In this document: piece after piece, positions 1-10,380 of the stretch | Layout: each line of letters starts with the position of its first letter | Numbering within the stretch: position 1 is the first letter of the stretch | Origin: Cryptomeria japonica | Taxonomy: Eukaryota; Streptophyta; Pinopsida; Cupressales; Cupressaceae | NCBI RefSeq assembly: GCF_030272615.1 | Contig: NC_081406.1 | Coordinates: 461,680,072 to 461,744,071 of the forward strand | Direction: 5' to 3' | Length of the DNA stretch: 64,000 nucleotides | The notes under the pieces: generated by a model | The model's database searches: none | Told to the model about the DNA's origin: nothing | What the model saw: the letters and a program-made list of their open reading frames with translations, nothing else | Position numbers and translations under genes: made by a program

Positions 1-3
1 TGT

Positions 4-32
4 ATAATATGTATTTATATTTATTCTCACAA

Positions 33-79
<47 letters not shown>

Positions 80-113
80 AATTATCCTGAGAATAAATAT
101 AAATACATATTAT
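4..113. repeat. Perfect inverted repeat with TA-rich loop
   Basis: Arms of 26 bases at 4-29 and 88-113 are exact reverse complements of each other, so a single strand can fold into a long hairpin. The loop is largely a (TA)n run at about 38-76. No gene-like content is enclosed. It could be a MITE-like palindrome or an expanded microsatellite in an older hairpin. No TSD can be assigned because the window starts at base 1. Confidence 0.75.
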
Positions 114-1129
114 TATATATATAACTAATATTTATATAGAATTTGTATTATTGTAACCAAAATGATGCTTAATAAAGATGTATTTCTTTTTGTACAAAAG
201 ACAATAAACATTCAATATATAGTACGTTACGTCATAAAATCCAACTTATAAATAATCCTATAAAGAATGATCAACACAATTGAATATGACTCAAAATTAC
301 CTACGTGTATATGAATATGAATATGTCTGAGTCTGAATCTACATATTAAATACGTATAACAATAGTATAAATTGAAAACCAATCATCGAACATAGTTTTC
401 GATAATTCGCCTACTTCTACACGAAGGACGTTAAATCCTAACATCACTATTATCAACAATCTTTCACCCTTCATGGACAAATAAACACAACAAGCAATAA
501 TTAAAATCACTAAACATGCAAACAAAGAAAACCTCAAGTGATTTCTCATAAAAGGTCAATCAACAAAATACGAAGGTCAATGACTGACAAGACGACTAAC
601 TGACGACACTCACCTGAGTGTAACTGAACAAAATAGGGTCATCTACTATCTCCTCCACTTCCATCAGAAAATATAAGGCATGCTTAGACCTGTGAAGCTA
701 GGTGGAGACGATACCCTGTACCTACACGGTACTTGTACCTACAATTATCCTGCATCACCGAACCACTCATGCAAATATACAATATAGAAAACATGACATA
801 CACACCGATGAAGGAGAATCGTGACGTTCCCTGTCTCACCGAAATGAATGAAGGAAAATCATCCCCTTGCATCCAATACACTCGCAAACACACAATATAT
901 AATTCCACATTGCATAGATAAAGTAAAGTGTCAGTACATAGCAATAATCCATAAAGTGCTATAAACCACAAGTACTAAAATACTGCAAATGAATTATGCA
1001 TTCCATATCCAGATAAAACATGAAATAATGTCATATAAGTCTGAATAATAAAACATGGTAATGTATCCATTGAAAACAACCAAAATAAAATACGAGTTCA
1101 ATGAGTTCAAACGAGTAGGGTACTACATT
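114..1129. other. Unclassified AT-rich DNA
   Basis: About 1 kb in which I recognise no coding domain, LTR end or RNA gene. Only short open frames without known motifs are present. It may be the inside of an older element whose LTR-like remnant follows. Confidence 0.4.
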
Positions 1130-1580
1130 ATCCTTTTCTTAAATTAAATAAATATCTTATTTATTTAATTGATCCCACTCCTTCTATTAATTAAATAAAT
1201 CTTTATTTATTTAATTAATTCATTAGCCTTTTCCACTCATGACACATGTCATTTATCTCTTAATTCCTACATTACCTACCCTTTAATCCTAGCCGACCAT
1301 TTATCTTTTATAGCTCTCAATCTTATCTCTCCATATATTTTAGTATCTTCTATATAAGGAGACGCTTCCTTCATTATCAACCCCCCATTACTACCCAACT
1401 ACTCTACGCTTTCGAACTTTCATTTGTGATCAAGCCTACTTGCAACCACATTTCCGTTCTTTGTTGAGCTCTTGTGCACACATAAAATTTGAGAGCAGAT
1501 ATATCAAGCAAGATCAATGGAGATAGGAAGAATGAAGATCCAAACCCTATTGGACATGTGATGGTATAATCTTTGTGATT
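1130..1580 (+). repeat. LTR-like remnant
   Basis: The segment has the texture of the gypsy LTRs of elements A and B further right: alternating AATTAAATAAAT and ATTTATTTAATT blocks in the first part, then a C-rich stretch with a TATA box (TATATAAGG at 1351-1359) and a run of short leader-like sequence. Clear TG..CA ends and a partner LTR are not visible, so the borders are approximate and the family assignment is an inference. Confidence 0.35.
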
Positions 1581-1682
1581 TCATTTGATTTGCATTGTCC
1601 TAGGTAATATTCATATGTTATGGTGGATCTTTGTTGTTGTTAGGCTATGGTTTTGTGGTTGAATTCATTTAGTCTTTCAATA

Positions 1683-2497
1683 TTGTTGTTATCCACTTTC
1701 ACCATAAATACCGATATATGAGGCTGACATGGGAGATTGATTTGGCAGGTCTACATGGTAACAATCTAAGGCATCAGTCTCAAAGTTTAATGAATTTATA
1801 TTTGTTTAGGCCGACATGTAAATAAAATGTAATATCATTGTAAGCCAACATAAGAAATTTATGTTTGTGTTTGGGAAGGGTATTTAAATCAGTTCGGTTA
1901 GGTTATTTTGAGAAGGTAGTAGAACGTAATGGAATATAGAAATGTGATATTTTGCGAGCAATCTTGATCGACAGAATGCGAATGTATTATTCTGTAGTCG
2001 GTCTTGGATATTGGTTTAGATTTTTGGGAAGCGAAGCAAGATACCGGTAAGGAAGGACACAATGCAAACCTGCATAGACTGTTCTTTAACTAAAACTCAT
2101 CCAACATAGCAGATGCACTCTTAGAGTTCAAAATTTTATTTGTAACTCCATATGTGGTGTTTTTTGTTAGTGAGACTCCTTTTGTGACGATCATTGTTCT
2201 CTAGGCTATTGGCCCTCTTGCATGTGTAGGCCCCTATTGTAATATTTATTCATTTGGCCAGTAGATATATATTGTAGGTCTCCAATCCCACCGTGGTTTT
2301 TCCTCTTTGAGGTTTTCCACATATATAATATGTGTTATGGTGTATGCTCTTGTGGTTGCTTCATTTCTATTTGTTGTTATATTCTTTCATGTTTATCGGT
2401 TATTGAACTGCATTGTTAATAAGGTTAAAATTGATTATACCGGTGGAACATTGATTCACCCCCCCCCCCCCCCTCCCAGTGTTCTTGGATTCCAACA
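1683..2497 (+). mobile_element. Ty1/copia-type LTR (F)
   Basis: The right part is typical of plant copia LTRs: a CACCGTGGTTTTTCC box near 2290, a TTCCACAT box, then TTGATTCACC followed by a long C run and the end TTGGATTCCAACA at 2497. These boxes recur in the LTRs of elements C and D and in the solo LTR. Immediately to the right the sequence becomes the middle of an E-family LTR, so F was inserted into E or joined to it by a deletion. The left border is uncertain, and it may be the 3' LTR of an element extending beyond the window. The primer-binding side cannot be tested. Confidence 0.5.
2459..2473. repeat. Poly-C run at copia LTR end
   Basis: A run of about 15 C residues directly precedes the last 25 bases of LTR F. 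A shorter C run occupies the same place in the LTRs of C and D, and the complementary G run (from about 14817) lies at the same place in the minus-strand solo LTR, so this is an expanded family feature rather than an isolated homopolymer. Confidence 0.7.
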
Positions 2498-2575
2498 ATT
2501 TCCAACCTATTTACATTTCTTTCTATGTTTAGGAAACATGTATCGAGTTGCAATCTTCAGAATAGGAATTGTTTG
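2498..2575 (+). mobile_element. Element E, 5' LTR, left fragment
   Basis: These 78 bases align with the interior of E's 3' LTR starting near 28033 (shared CCAACCTATT, AGTTGCAATC and ATAGG words). The last five bases, GTTTG (2571-2575), are repeated at 22756-22760 after element A, and the E sequence resumes there. About 705 bases of the LTR that should lie to the left are missing because LTR F takes their place. Confidence 0.75.
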
Positions 2576-3952
2576 TGTACTCACATAAATCTGTCCATTT
2601 TAATTAAATACATATTTTCTATTTATTTGATTAAAACCCCACTAGACATCAGTTAATTAAATTAATATTTAATTAATTTATCTTCAAACATTCTCCTATT
2701 AATTAAATAAATTATTCAATTTATTTTAGTTAATTCATTAAACCAAATTCACAATCAATTAAATAAATAAATCATATTTATTTCATTTAACCCCTTTTCC
2801 TCTTTCAAATAAATAAAATAAAATATTTATTTAAATCATTTATCCCCCCGACTTGCATTTTCCTACAAATGCAAGTTGCAACCACAAAATTGAAATAAAT
2901 GAATTTTTATTTTAATAAAATCCTATTTTCCCTCACCCACCAAACCCACTTGCATTCCTAAAACCTCCTTCTAGATTCTTCTAAACCCTTCCTAATTAAC
3001 CTAATCCATCCCTTAATTATTGTCACATTCCTAAGCAACTTGGAGTCACTTCTCAAAGACTTCAAAGTCTTTGAAAAACATTTAATGCTTTGTGTGTTCA
3101 ACAATTTAACCTCTAAAAGTCTTCTAAACAACTTATGGCTCTTACATGACCATTTATGGTTAACCCCTTACTAAACACTCATATGACTCATGTGTCTCCT
3201 CAAGCATTTATTGCTTTGACCATGGTTATCCCTTTTACCTTTGCACAAGAGTTTATCCATTGGATAAAAGCTCTATTGTTTGAATAAAGAATTAATTCAC
3301 TCAACCCAACTTTGATCTTAACTCCCAAGTTAATTCTCAAGTCATGTCAATCATTTAATGCTTATTCCCTCTCCTCTCAACCTATCTCATATTGACAGTC
3401 ATCCTAGGATTGGGTTGAAAGTCCTCACATGGATTGAATATCATTCAATCCTGACCCTTGTTGAGATTACTCAATCTTAGCCATCCATTGCTCCATTTTT
3501 TCTATAAATAGAGCCCATTTCTTCATAATCCAGATCTTGAAAACTTGTATGTATCTAATCTATAGGCTAGCTTGAGTCCTGTTAATTAGATAAATCTCTC
3601 ATTTCAACTATTATTCACACTTACATAGCATAGTTAAAACATTTCAGTCTTGAACCTCCATAAGCATCCATAGTGAAAAAAGCTGCTGAGAGCTACGGGA
3701 ATTTGGAACTTGGAGAGGAGAGGAACAAAGGAGAAGGAGCTAAGAGCATGTTAGAAGGCATTTGGAGATGCCTTGTGATATTTGTTTCCCTAGTTAAATA
3801 CTTTAGCATGTTTTTAGTGTCTCTTTTGATATGCCTGCTTAGATTAGTTTTTCATTGAATAACACTAACCTTTGATCCTTGTTTCTTGTTGTTTTTGTGT
3901 GTTATACGACCACAGGCTTTAGTCTAACCATTGTGTATTTTGCAGAGCATCA
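2576..3952 (+). mobile_element. Element A 5' LTR
   Basis: 1,377 bases starting TGTACTCACATAAATCTG and ending GCAGAGCATCA. The first 300 bases are AATTAAATAAAT-type repeats; a TATA box TATAAATA lies at 3503-3510. It aligns over its whole length with 21347-22755, with scattered substitutions and a block near the R region that is longer in the 3' copy. A region near 3200-3300 (a palindromic CAAGCATTT...GCTTTG word, TTTATCCATTGGATAAAAGC) is also shared with the LTRs of element B, so A and B are related families. Confidence 0.93.
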
Positions 3953-3954
3953 TT

Positions 3955-3972
3955 TGGTGAACCCGATGTGAA
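3955..3972 (+). promoter_or_regulatory. Element A primer binding site
   Basis: TGGTGAACCCGATGTGAA begins two bases after the 5' LTR. The TGG start pairs with the CCA tail of a tRNA, as in other LTR retrotransposons. I cannot name the tRNA with certainty. Confidence 0.7.
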
Positions 3973-4032
3973 TCCAACAAACACATTTTTTTTAACAAAG
4001 TAACTTTTTGACTGTTTAGCTTGACACACAGG

Positions 4033-4274
4033 TCGCGCTTTGGCGCTTTTGCTCGCCCTTTAGCACTATTGCAATTTGACATTTTAGCACTATTGTTCTT
4101 ACAATGGCGCTATTGCCCGTATTATAGTGCTTTTGCTTATTAACTAGCACTTTTGTCCATGTTGTAGCACACTTGTTATTGTTGTTTAAAATTTTAGTTT
4201 AGCGCTTTTGCCTATACTTTAGCACATTTGTGTTAAGTAGTGCTTCTATTTTTACACAGAGTAGCGCTATTGTA
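4033..4274 (+). repeat. AGCGCTATTG-type motif array in sense leader (A)
   Basis: About a dozen irregularly spaced (roughly 15-30 bases) copies of a short motif whose best form is TAGCGCT(A/T)TTG, with variants such as TAGCACTATTG and GGCGCTTTTG. The reverse-complement motif (CAATAGCGCTA) forms a second array at 20418-20788 inside the intron of the antisense gene of the same element. A possible intron brackets it: GT at 4000 (ACAAA/GTAACT) and a pyrimidine-rich acceptor ending TTTCATGTGCAG at 4380. Confidence 0.8.
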
Positions 4275-4424
4275 ACATAACATTGTAAAAAAGGCCTTGT
4301 AACTGAGAAAATAAATTTTCTTAGGCTTGTATAAGCCAACCATATGTATGGATTTTCCTAACCGTTTGTTTCATGTGCAGGTTTAAACTAACTCCTTTTG
4401 TTGTTTCAAGTTAAATTTTTTTTT

Positions 4425-4616
4425 CATTTGGTGCTCTAAATTTCACAAATTTCATTTATTGCAAGTTAGGATCCCTTTCATTTGGTGCTCTAAAATTCAC
4501 AAATTTCATTCCTTGCAAGTTAGGATCCATTTCATTTGGTGCTCTAAAATTCACAAATTTAATTTCTTGCAAGTTAGGATCCATTTCATTTGGTGCTCTA
4601 AAACTATTGCAAGTTA
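4425..4616 (+). repeat. 54-bp tandem repeat in element A leader
   Basis: Units start at 4425, 4479, 4533 and 4587, each with CATTTGGTGCTCTAAA and TTGCAAGTTAGG. The period is exactly 54 bases and the last unit is shortened. Copies differ at only a few positions, so the array is younger than the coding decay around it. It lies in untranslated leader, and element B has no equivalent at this place. Confidence 0.9.
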
Positions 4617-5753
4617 GGGATACACTCTATTTTTGGTGCTTAAAACAAGACAAATCTCATTTATTGCATAAAATTTAAGAAAACTCACAAATACACACTT
4701 CAATTTTTGGACAAGTAAAAAGAACAATCAATTTGTGTCATTCTTTGTTACAAAGAGATTTTACTTCATGCAAATGTGTTTTTCATTAAGTTGACCAGGT
4801 TTTCAAATTCTAGTTTACTCAAACATATTGCCTTTGAAGTTAAAAAGAACATCATGATTGTTGGAGGAACATCTCCAATTAGATAGAACATCATTGCAAT
4901 GACAAGTTAAAAATAACAAGTGTATTTTGTGATTGGCATGCTTGTGCAAAGAGTTGGTCAAGTGGTCCTACTTCTAACACACACTATCCTCTCCCTTGGC
5001 TTTCGTGGTCCTAGGTGCAAGAGAAAAGTGTTAGTAACACTCAAGTTTTATTTTTTTAAGAGAGGCCTACCAAGAGACACATCACTCTTGGGAACGACCT
5101 CACGCGGTAAATCCTTCGAGCTGCTATAGAAATCAGGTGAGAGCGAAAGTTGTAGCCTTGGGTATAGTTGTTCCTACAATGTAACTTGCCGAAAGGACAA
5201 ATGGGCCCCACCACAAGTTACAAGGCTCTTAAGTGAGTCACTGTAGAATGAACTAATGTCCAAAGACAAAAAATTACTAAACTCTTTTAACTAGTAGCCC
5301 ACCCGTTCTATTGATTGAGGATATTTGTGATAAATTCAGTGCAAAAGCATAGATGGTTTTGCTCCCAAGATACTCACCATATATATTTTCTTGAGTAGAA
5401 ACATAGCGTTTTGAAAGGTTACTTGTAGCCCGATAAAAGTGGTGACTCCCCCATCATAGGGATCATCTATTTTTTATACTCACGCAAGACTTAGTATATC
5501 ACATCCTTACCTGCCACAACAGGATTCATAAGTTATGTGTTACAAAAGTCGAAGAAATAACAAGATGTGAGCTGAAATTATCGCAACTGGCCATTTGACC
5601 TTAGGGATAAAAAGTGCTTGAAGTGTTTTCATTTTTGAGTCAAGCCTAGTACAAATTGAGCCGACTTCAGGCTTTGGAAAACACCTAAAATACATTCTAA
5701 GGGAAGGGTCATAAAAAATTCAAAAGATTGGGTTGATCTAGACCCATACTTAC
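4617..5753 (+). other. Element A untranslated leader
   Basis: About 1.1 kb with no convincing coding sequence. Short blocks match the leader of element B at similar distance from gag: GGGAACGACCT (5090-5100 against about 45056) and CTCACCATATAT (5373-5384 against about 45358), plus a shared AGTTGACCA or GTTGACCAGGTT stretch near 4790. Such blocks may be RNA signals, for example for packaging or dimerisation, but that is inference. Confidence 0.5.
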
Positions 5754-6410
5754 TTGTGCCTTTTGAGGCAACATTCTTGTGTTTGTGTGCTTGCTTTGTT
5801 TTCTTGTCAAAAGAAACATCATAAATCCAAAAAAACCAAAACAAAGTATTCATCCAATACAAACATTTCCAAAAACACAAAAGATCAAAAACAAAGAGCA
5901 ATAACAAAAAGTATCAAACTATATGACCATTCTTCACATCTTGAGAAAGAAGAATCTTCATCAACACATAATTTTGAAGAAAAGACCATTGAGCTCAATG
6001 GCTTTAATCAAAGGAGGAAATTCTTCTATCTTAATAGACAAATCTTTGTCTCTCATAGAGCCTTCTTACGTCACATGCATCTTTATCTTCAAGGTAAATC
6101 AAACGAATTTGATCAAGAGTCACTGAACCACAGAGCTTTTATGAAATATCGAGCTTTGAGTTGTCACAAGAACAAAGGAGGCAAAATCAATCCTGATTTC
6201 TTTCCCGACATTTGCATCATATATAACGTAGCTCAGCAAGAACCACCAATCCCTGAACAAGAAGAGGAAGAGTTTGTTCCTTTTGTAACACAGTTTCTAT
6301 TGAAGTTAAACATCTCATCCATTATCATATTAACACATCATCAATCCATTCCAACTCTCAAAGCATCAAGAGGCTTTTGTCCTAAGTTCTATTTTGATAT
6401 TGCTTGAATC
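5754..6410 (+). pseudogene. ORF before gag (Ogre ORF1-like), element A
   Basis: An open frame of about 217 codons ends at the stop near 6408, some 320 bases before gag. I do not recognise a known domain. The central part has the order K-F-F-Y-L-N-R-Q-I-F, an L-R-H-M-H-L-Y-L segment, a GGKI(N/D) word and F-F-P near the C-terminus, followed by an acidic Pro/Glu stretch. Element B has a clearly homologous but broken frame in the same place (46673-46920), which argues that this was a real protein. Ogre elements are known to carry an ORF of unknown function upstream of gag. No good ATG opens the frame, so the true start may lie in an upstream exon. Confidence 0.6.
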
Positions 6411-6732
6411 AAACACAAAAAAACATCACTTTTTAGAGTGTCTCTACATATAGGATAAATTCATCCTAAGAGGCATCTCTACGCAGGTTAAAACTAGTCT
6501 ATGATTGAATCCTCTCATTACTAGGTAGTTAAGTCTATAACACATCTCAGATTTCTCTAAACCTTATCACATCACACTTTGTCAAACATAACAAGCAATT
6601 CAAGAAAGAACTCTGGTAACATCTACCTTTAAGTACTAGAGATCCATATGCAAAGCAATCCACCAAACATTAATCTCTCATTTCATCAAACTCATGATCA
6701 TTTTCACCCAACTTCAAAAAATTGTAAACAAA

Positions 6733-8190
6733 ATGGCTCAAACTAGATCTAGAACTAGACAAATGGAAATTGAGGAAGAAGAGGAGGAAAATATCAATGA
6801 ATTCCAAGAAGCCCTGGGAGGAAACGTAAATGATGAAAATCCAAGTACTCCTACTCCTGCAGCAACAGAAAGGGCACAACACAACCCTCTCTTTAATAGA
6901 TTGTTTGATGAAATACTCAGGAGCAATGTTGATGCTCACTTTTTAAGACTTGCTCAAGAAGGAGCCAAACTACCCTCTGACTTTGATGTTGCATAGCTAA
7001 GGAAAGCATCAAAACAACAAAGTCACAATGAGGAGGAAAGAGGTCAAGATCCCATCAGATATAGCCTTCATCAAGGTAATCCACCACCTCCTCCTCCAAA
7101 TGAAATAGAAATGTTGCAGCAACAAGTTGAAAATCTCGCCCAACAACTTCATAGTGGTGTGAAAACTAATCAATTTTCACTCAATGACATTTTTCCCTAT
7201 CCCTTTGATAGGAACCTTCATATTGCACCTTTTCCATGAGGGTTCGAAACAACCAAGTTTGAAAAATATAGAGGAAAAGGAGATCCTCATGATCATGTTC
7301 AAGAATTCCATTCAACTTGCCTTGAAGTGGCATAAAAGGATACATACCTAATGCACCTTTTTCCCCAAAGCTTGCGAGGAACATCCAAATTATGGTTTTC
7401 CCAATTACCAGGTGGCATTAGGACATTTGAAGAACTCATCCAAAAGTTCCTGGCACATTACTCACACAACATTGAACGTGATATCACCATGGTTGATCTA
7501 TGTAACACTAAACAAAAACCAAGTGAACTATTTTCAGTCTTTCTACAACGATGGCATCAAATGTCTAGCAGATGTTCTCTTCAGTTACCTAAACAGGAAC
7601 TAGTGGAAATATTTATTCCCAACTTAAATGAAGAAATGGAATTTTACTTAGACATGGAAGACACAAATTCTTTCAATGACATGATCACAAAAGGCTTGAA
7701 ATGTGAGTGGGCTCTCATCAAGAAAGGACTTATCAAAATCTACAATGAACCAAAGGATGGCCCTCATCCACGCTTCAATAGTGACAAGCCTAACTTCTGG
7801 AACAAAAACAAAAATATCATCAACAATGGGGTTGTGGATGCAAGAACTATCAAAAGTGCACAACCTATGGTTCAATTTGTAGGACAAAACCCCTCACCCA
7901 AGAATAACATAGTTGCTCCTCCAAATCAAGGACACAACACTTCTCAAGAGGAATCCAAACAACGTCAACAAAATTTTAAACTAAAACGAACATACACTCC
8001 CCTAGGGGAACCCATTGAAATAGTGTTACGACAATTGGTTTCTAAAAATCTGGTTACCTTACCCGAAACATCAAATTATCAACCTCAAGTCAAGCCTTCA
8101 TGGTGGAGGGATACTGAATGTTGCAATTTCCGTCAAGGGAAAGGGCATAAGACAAGCAATTGTCACAAATTGAAAGATCTTATTTAGGAT
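6733..8190 (+). pseudogene. gag: Gag, element A (broken)
   Basis: Structural capsid/nucleocapsid protein that packages element RNA. I chose ATG 6733 because the context (MAQTRSRTRQ) parallels B's gag start (MPIVTRSQQN). The order is an acidic N-terminus, a short coiled coil (LQQQVENLAQQL, about residue 130), a retrotransposon gag domain (PYPFDRNLH, GDPHDHVQEFH, then HLFPQSLRG, QKFLAHYSHNI, NTKQKPSELFSVFLQRW) and a C-terminal zinc-knuckle-like motif CNFRQGKGHKTSNC in which the usual His after CxF is Arg. In-frame stops interrupt it near 6994, 7237, 7333 and 8188. The same frame runs on into protease, so gag and pol were one polyprotein. Confidence 0.85.
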
Positions 8191-9564
8191 CTTATTGACC
8201 GAGGTGAAATTGAAATCAAAGGACATGACCCAAAGACAGCAAACAATGATCATCTCATGTTTAAAAATCCACTTCCATCACAAGATCAAAGGGGTCCTTC
8301 CACTTTAGGGAAAAACATAGATACCACCAATTATACGCAAGCCGCATATAATTACATTGTGAATCACCTATATGATGCCAGTGAACAAATTACAACTATT
8401 ACCATCAAAAATCCCAGCTCCACTTGCAATGTTGTTACATGTCACGAAAAGATTACCATAAAAGCAGCTCCACAAGGCACCCTATCTATGCCAAAGCAGT
8501 ATAACCTTGTGGACCAATTAGACAAAATGCCTGCACTAATATCTATCTTAGAGCTATTGCACCTATCTCCATTCCATAAAACAATCTTGGATCAAGCTCT
8601 CCAAGAGGCGTCAATCCCTACAAACCTAAATACAGATCAGTTTCAAGCCATGGTTGGAAATCTAAGGTCATCACCTTGTGTCACTTTCTCTGAAAGTGAC
8701 AACTCATCCCTCCAGCAACCTCACAATGCCTCACTCCACATTGAAGGGTTTATCAACCAACATAGGATCAAGCGAATCTTGATCGATAATGGAGCAGGCC
8801 TGAATATATGTACACTACAATTAGTTATAGCTTTGGGATATGCAATTGAATCAATGGATCCCCGCAAGAAGATCACAATCAAAGCCTATGATGATGCAAA
8901 GTGTTCATCCAAAGGAGTTGTTGTGCTACCAATCTGAGTGGTCCCTGTGGTGAAACACATCATCTACCAAGTTCTAGACCTTCCTCTGTCATACAATTTG
9001 TTGTTAGGAAGACCTTGGATACACACCATGCAAGCCATCCCATCCACCTACCATCAGTGTATCAAGTTCCTGCATAATGGTGTAGAAATCACAAGCCTGG
9101 GCGATGCAAACCCATTTTCATATTGTCATAATATCAGCCATCAACCAGAGATTACTGTTCCCAACAATAGAGAAGCCATCTCCTCCACATCATATGTAAT
9201 TCCAGCCTCTCTTTCCAGCTCAAACACCACTATACCCAAGCAAAAGAAGCTTAAGATGAAAATAGCAGAGGAATGTCTTGGGGAATACAAATTGAGTCAA
9301 CTCTTTTGTGTGGGACAAATGCCTACTTCTCCTAGGACACATGGAAAACCTCAACGGTTACTTCAAATGCCACTGGTCAAACTAGCATGTACTTTGACGC
9401 TATTCATCCTTGGAAAGAGTCAAGAAGAAGAGACAAGAGACGAGGACTTAGCAAAATGGATCTATAAAGACCCAATCACCACGGACATCCCACAAGCTAA
9501 GCTTCCCATAGATCAATATGGAAAAGGCCTTCTCATTATGCAAAGAATAGGTTATGATGGTTAG
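8191..9564 (+). pseudogene. pro: Protease region, element A (broken)
   Basis: The aspartic protease matures the Gag-Pol polyprotein. It follows gag in the same frame. The active-site region reads ILIDNGAGLNICTL (about 8779-8820) and the C-terminal flap and strand YNLLLGRPWIHTMQA (about 8992-9036), both typical of Tat-type proteases with DNG in place of DSG. A conserved segment, ISILELLHLSP, lies about 80 residues before the active site and is also found in B. Stops at about 8188, 8935 and 9562 break the frame. No second subunit is needed because retroviral-type proteases dimerise. Confidence 0.82.
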
Positions 9565-9665
9565 AGTGCTTTGGTACCTTGCAAGCAAGGAAGACATGAA
9601 CCGCTACAGCCAGAATTAAAGCCCAAAGATAACACTAGCCTAGGCTTTCAAAAGGAGATCCTTCC
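9505..9665 (+). pseudogene. G-patch domain between protease and RT, element A
   Basis: The frame reads YGKGLLIMQRIGYDG, one stop, and then a spacer ending SLGF: the glycine-rich pattern of a G-patch (G-x-x-L-M-x-x-M-G-Y-x-G-x-G-x-L-G). B has the same domain at 49814-49955 with the glycines better kept (MGYNGKGPIGK ... GLGFE). G-patch modules in this position are known from Tat-lineage polyproteins and resemble RNA-binding or helicase-activating G-patches; the role here is inferred. Confidence 0.65.
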
Positions 9666-10380
9666 TTAGCTTAGATTCAAAGGGAAACCCAACAAACCAC
9701 TATATCAGCCTATTACAAAGAGGTCACCTTTGATTATAAAAGTAGCACCAAACACCATAGCAACTGCCCCATCGAGGCTAAAAATCCTAGCACAACAATC
9801 TACAATACCCATCATCCCACCAATCAAACCAATAACCCCATCAACAACAACAATAACATCAATAACACCATTAGTAGTAGCAATTGAATCAGAACCCACA
9901 ACAGTATCAACACCACCGACAATTCTAGCAGAAGCAATAGAGTCAACACTACCGATACTCCTCGTATCAAATTTGTTGATCCCCATAATCCTTCCTGCAG
10001 GATCAATCATTTCATCTACAAAGGTACATCAACATATCACACCTACAATATTTAACTCAAAGGATATCCCAGTATGGTATAGTAATCGGTTACTAGAAAG
10101 TGACTCAGAGACCGACTTGCATGAGTGAGAATTTGAATCAGTGCAGCTTAATACTTAAGATGAGGAAGACACATCACTACCCCCACCCCGCAAAGATATC
10201 CCTATTTACGAAGAAGCACAGATAAAGACCTCTTGGGTTCCTGAACCGGAAACTTCTTCCACAGACCCTACGTCACATCCTACACCTAATTCTGACAAGG
10301 AGAGTACCATCAATGACCTTCACCACAACATCTTAACCCTCACTGACACATCTAACAAACTCAACCTAATCAATGAGGTA
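9666..10380 (+). pseudogene. Low-complexity linker before RT, element A
   Basis: The gag-pol frame continues through a Thr/Ile/Pro/Ser-rich spacer made of CAATAACA-like repeats (about 9800-9960), then an acidic stretch (ESDSETDLHE) with stops near 9667, 10126 and 10156. It has no catalytic motif. B's linker (49990-51028) is of similar length but is much less repetitive. The frame is kept, so the spacer was translated in the ancestor. Confidence 0.6.

Noticed and set aside
684-971. Open frames on both strands in the left flank
   Set aside because: Both are under 100 codons, overlap each other on opposite strands, show no motif and have no homologous partner in the window.
9705-10010. Minus-strand Val/Ile/Gly-rich frame
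   Set aside because: Antisense of the Thr/Ile/Pro linker of A's polyprotein, which is in frame with gag and RT.
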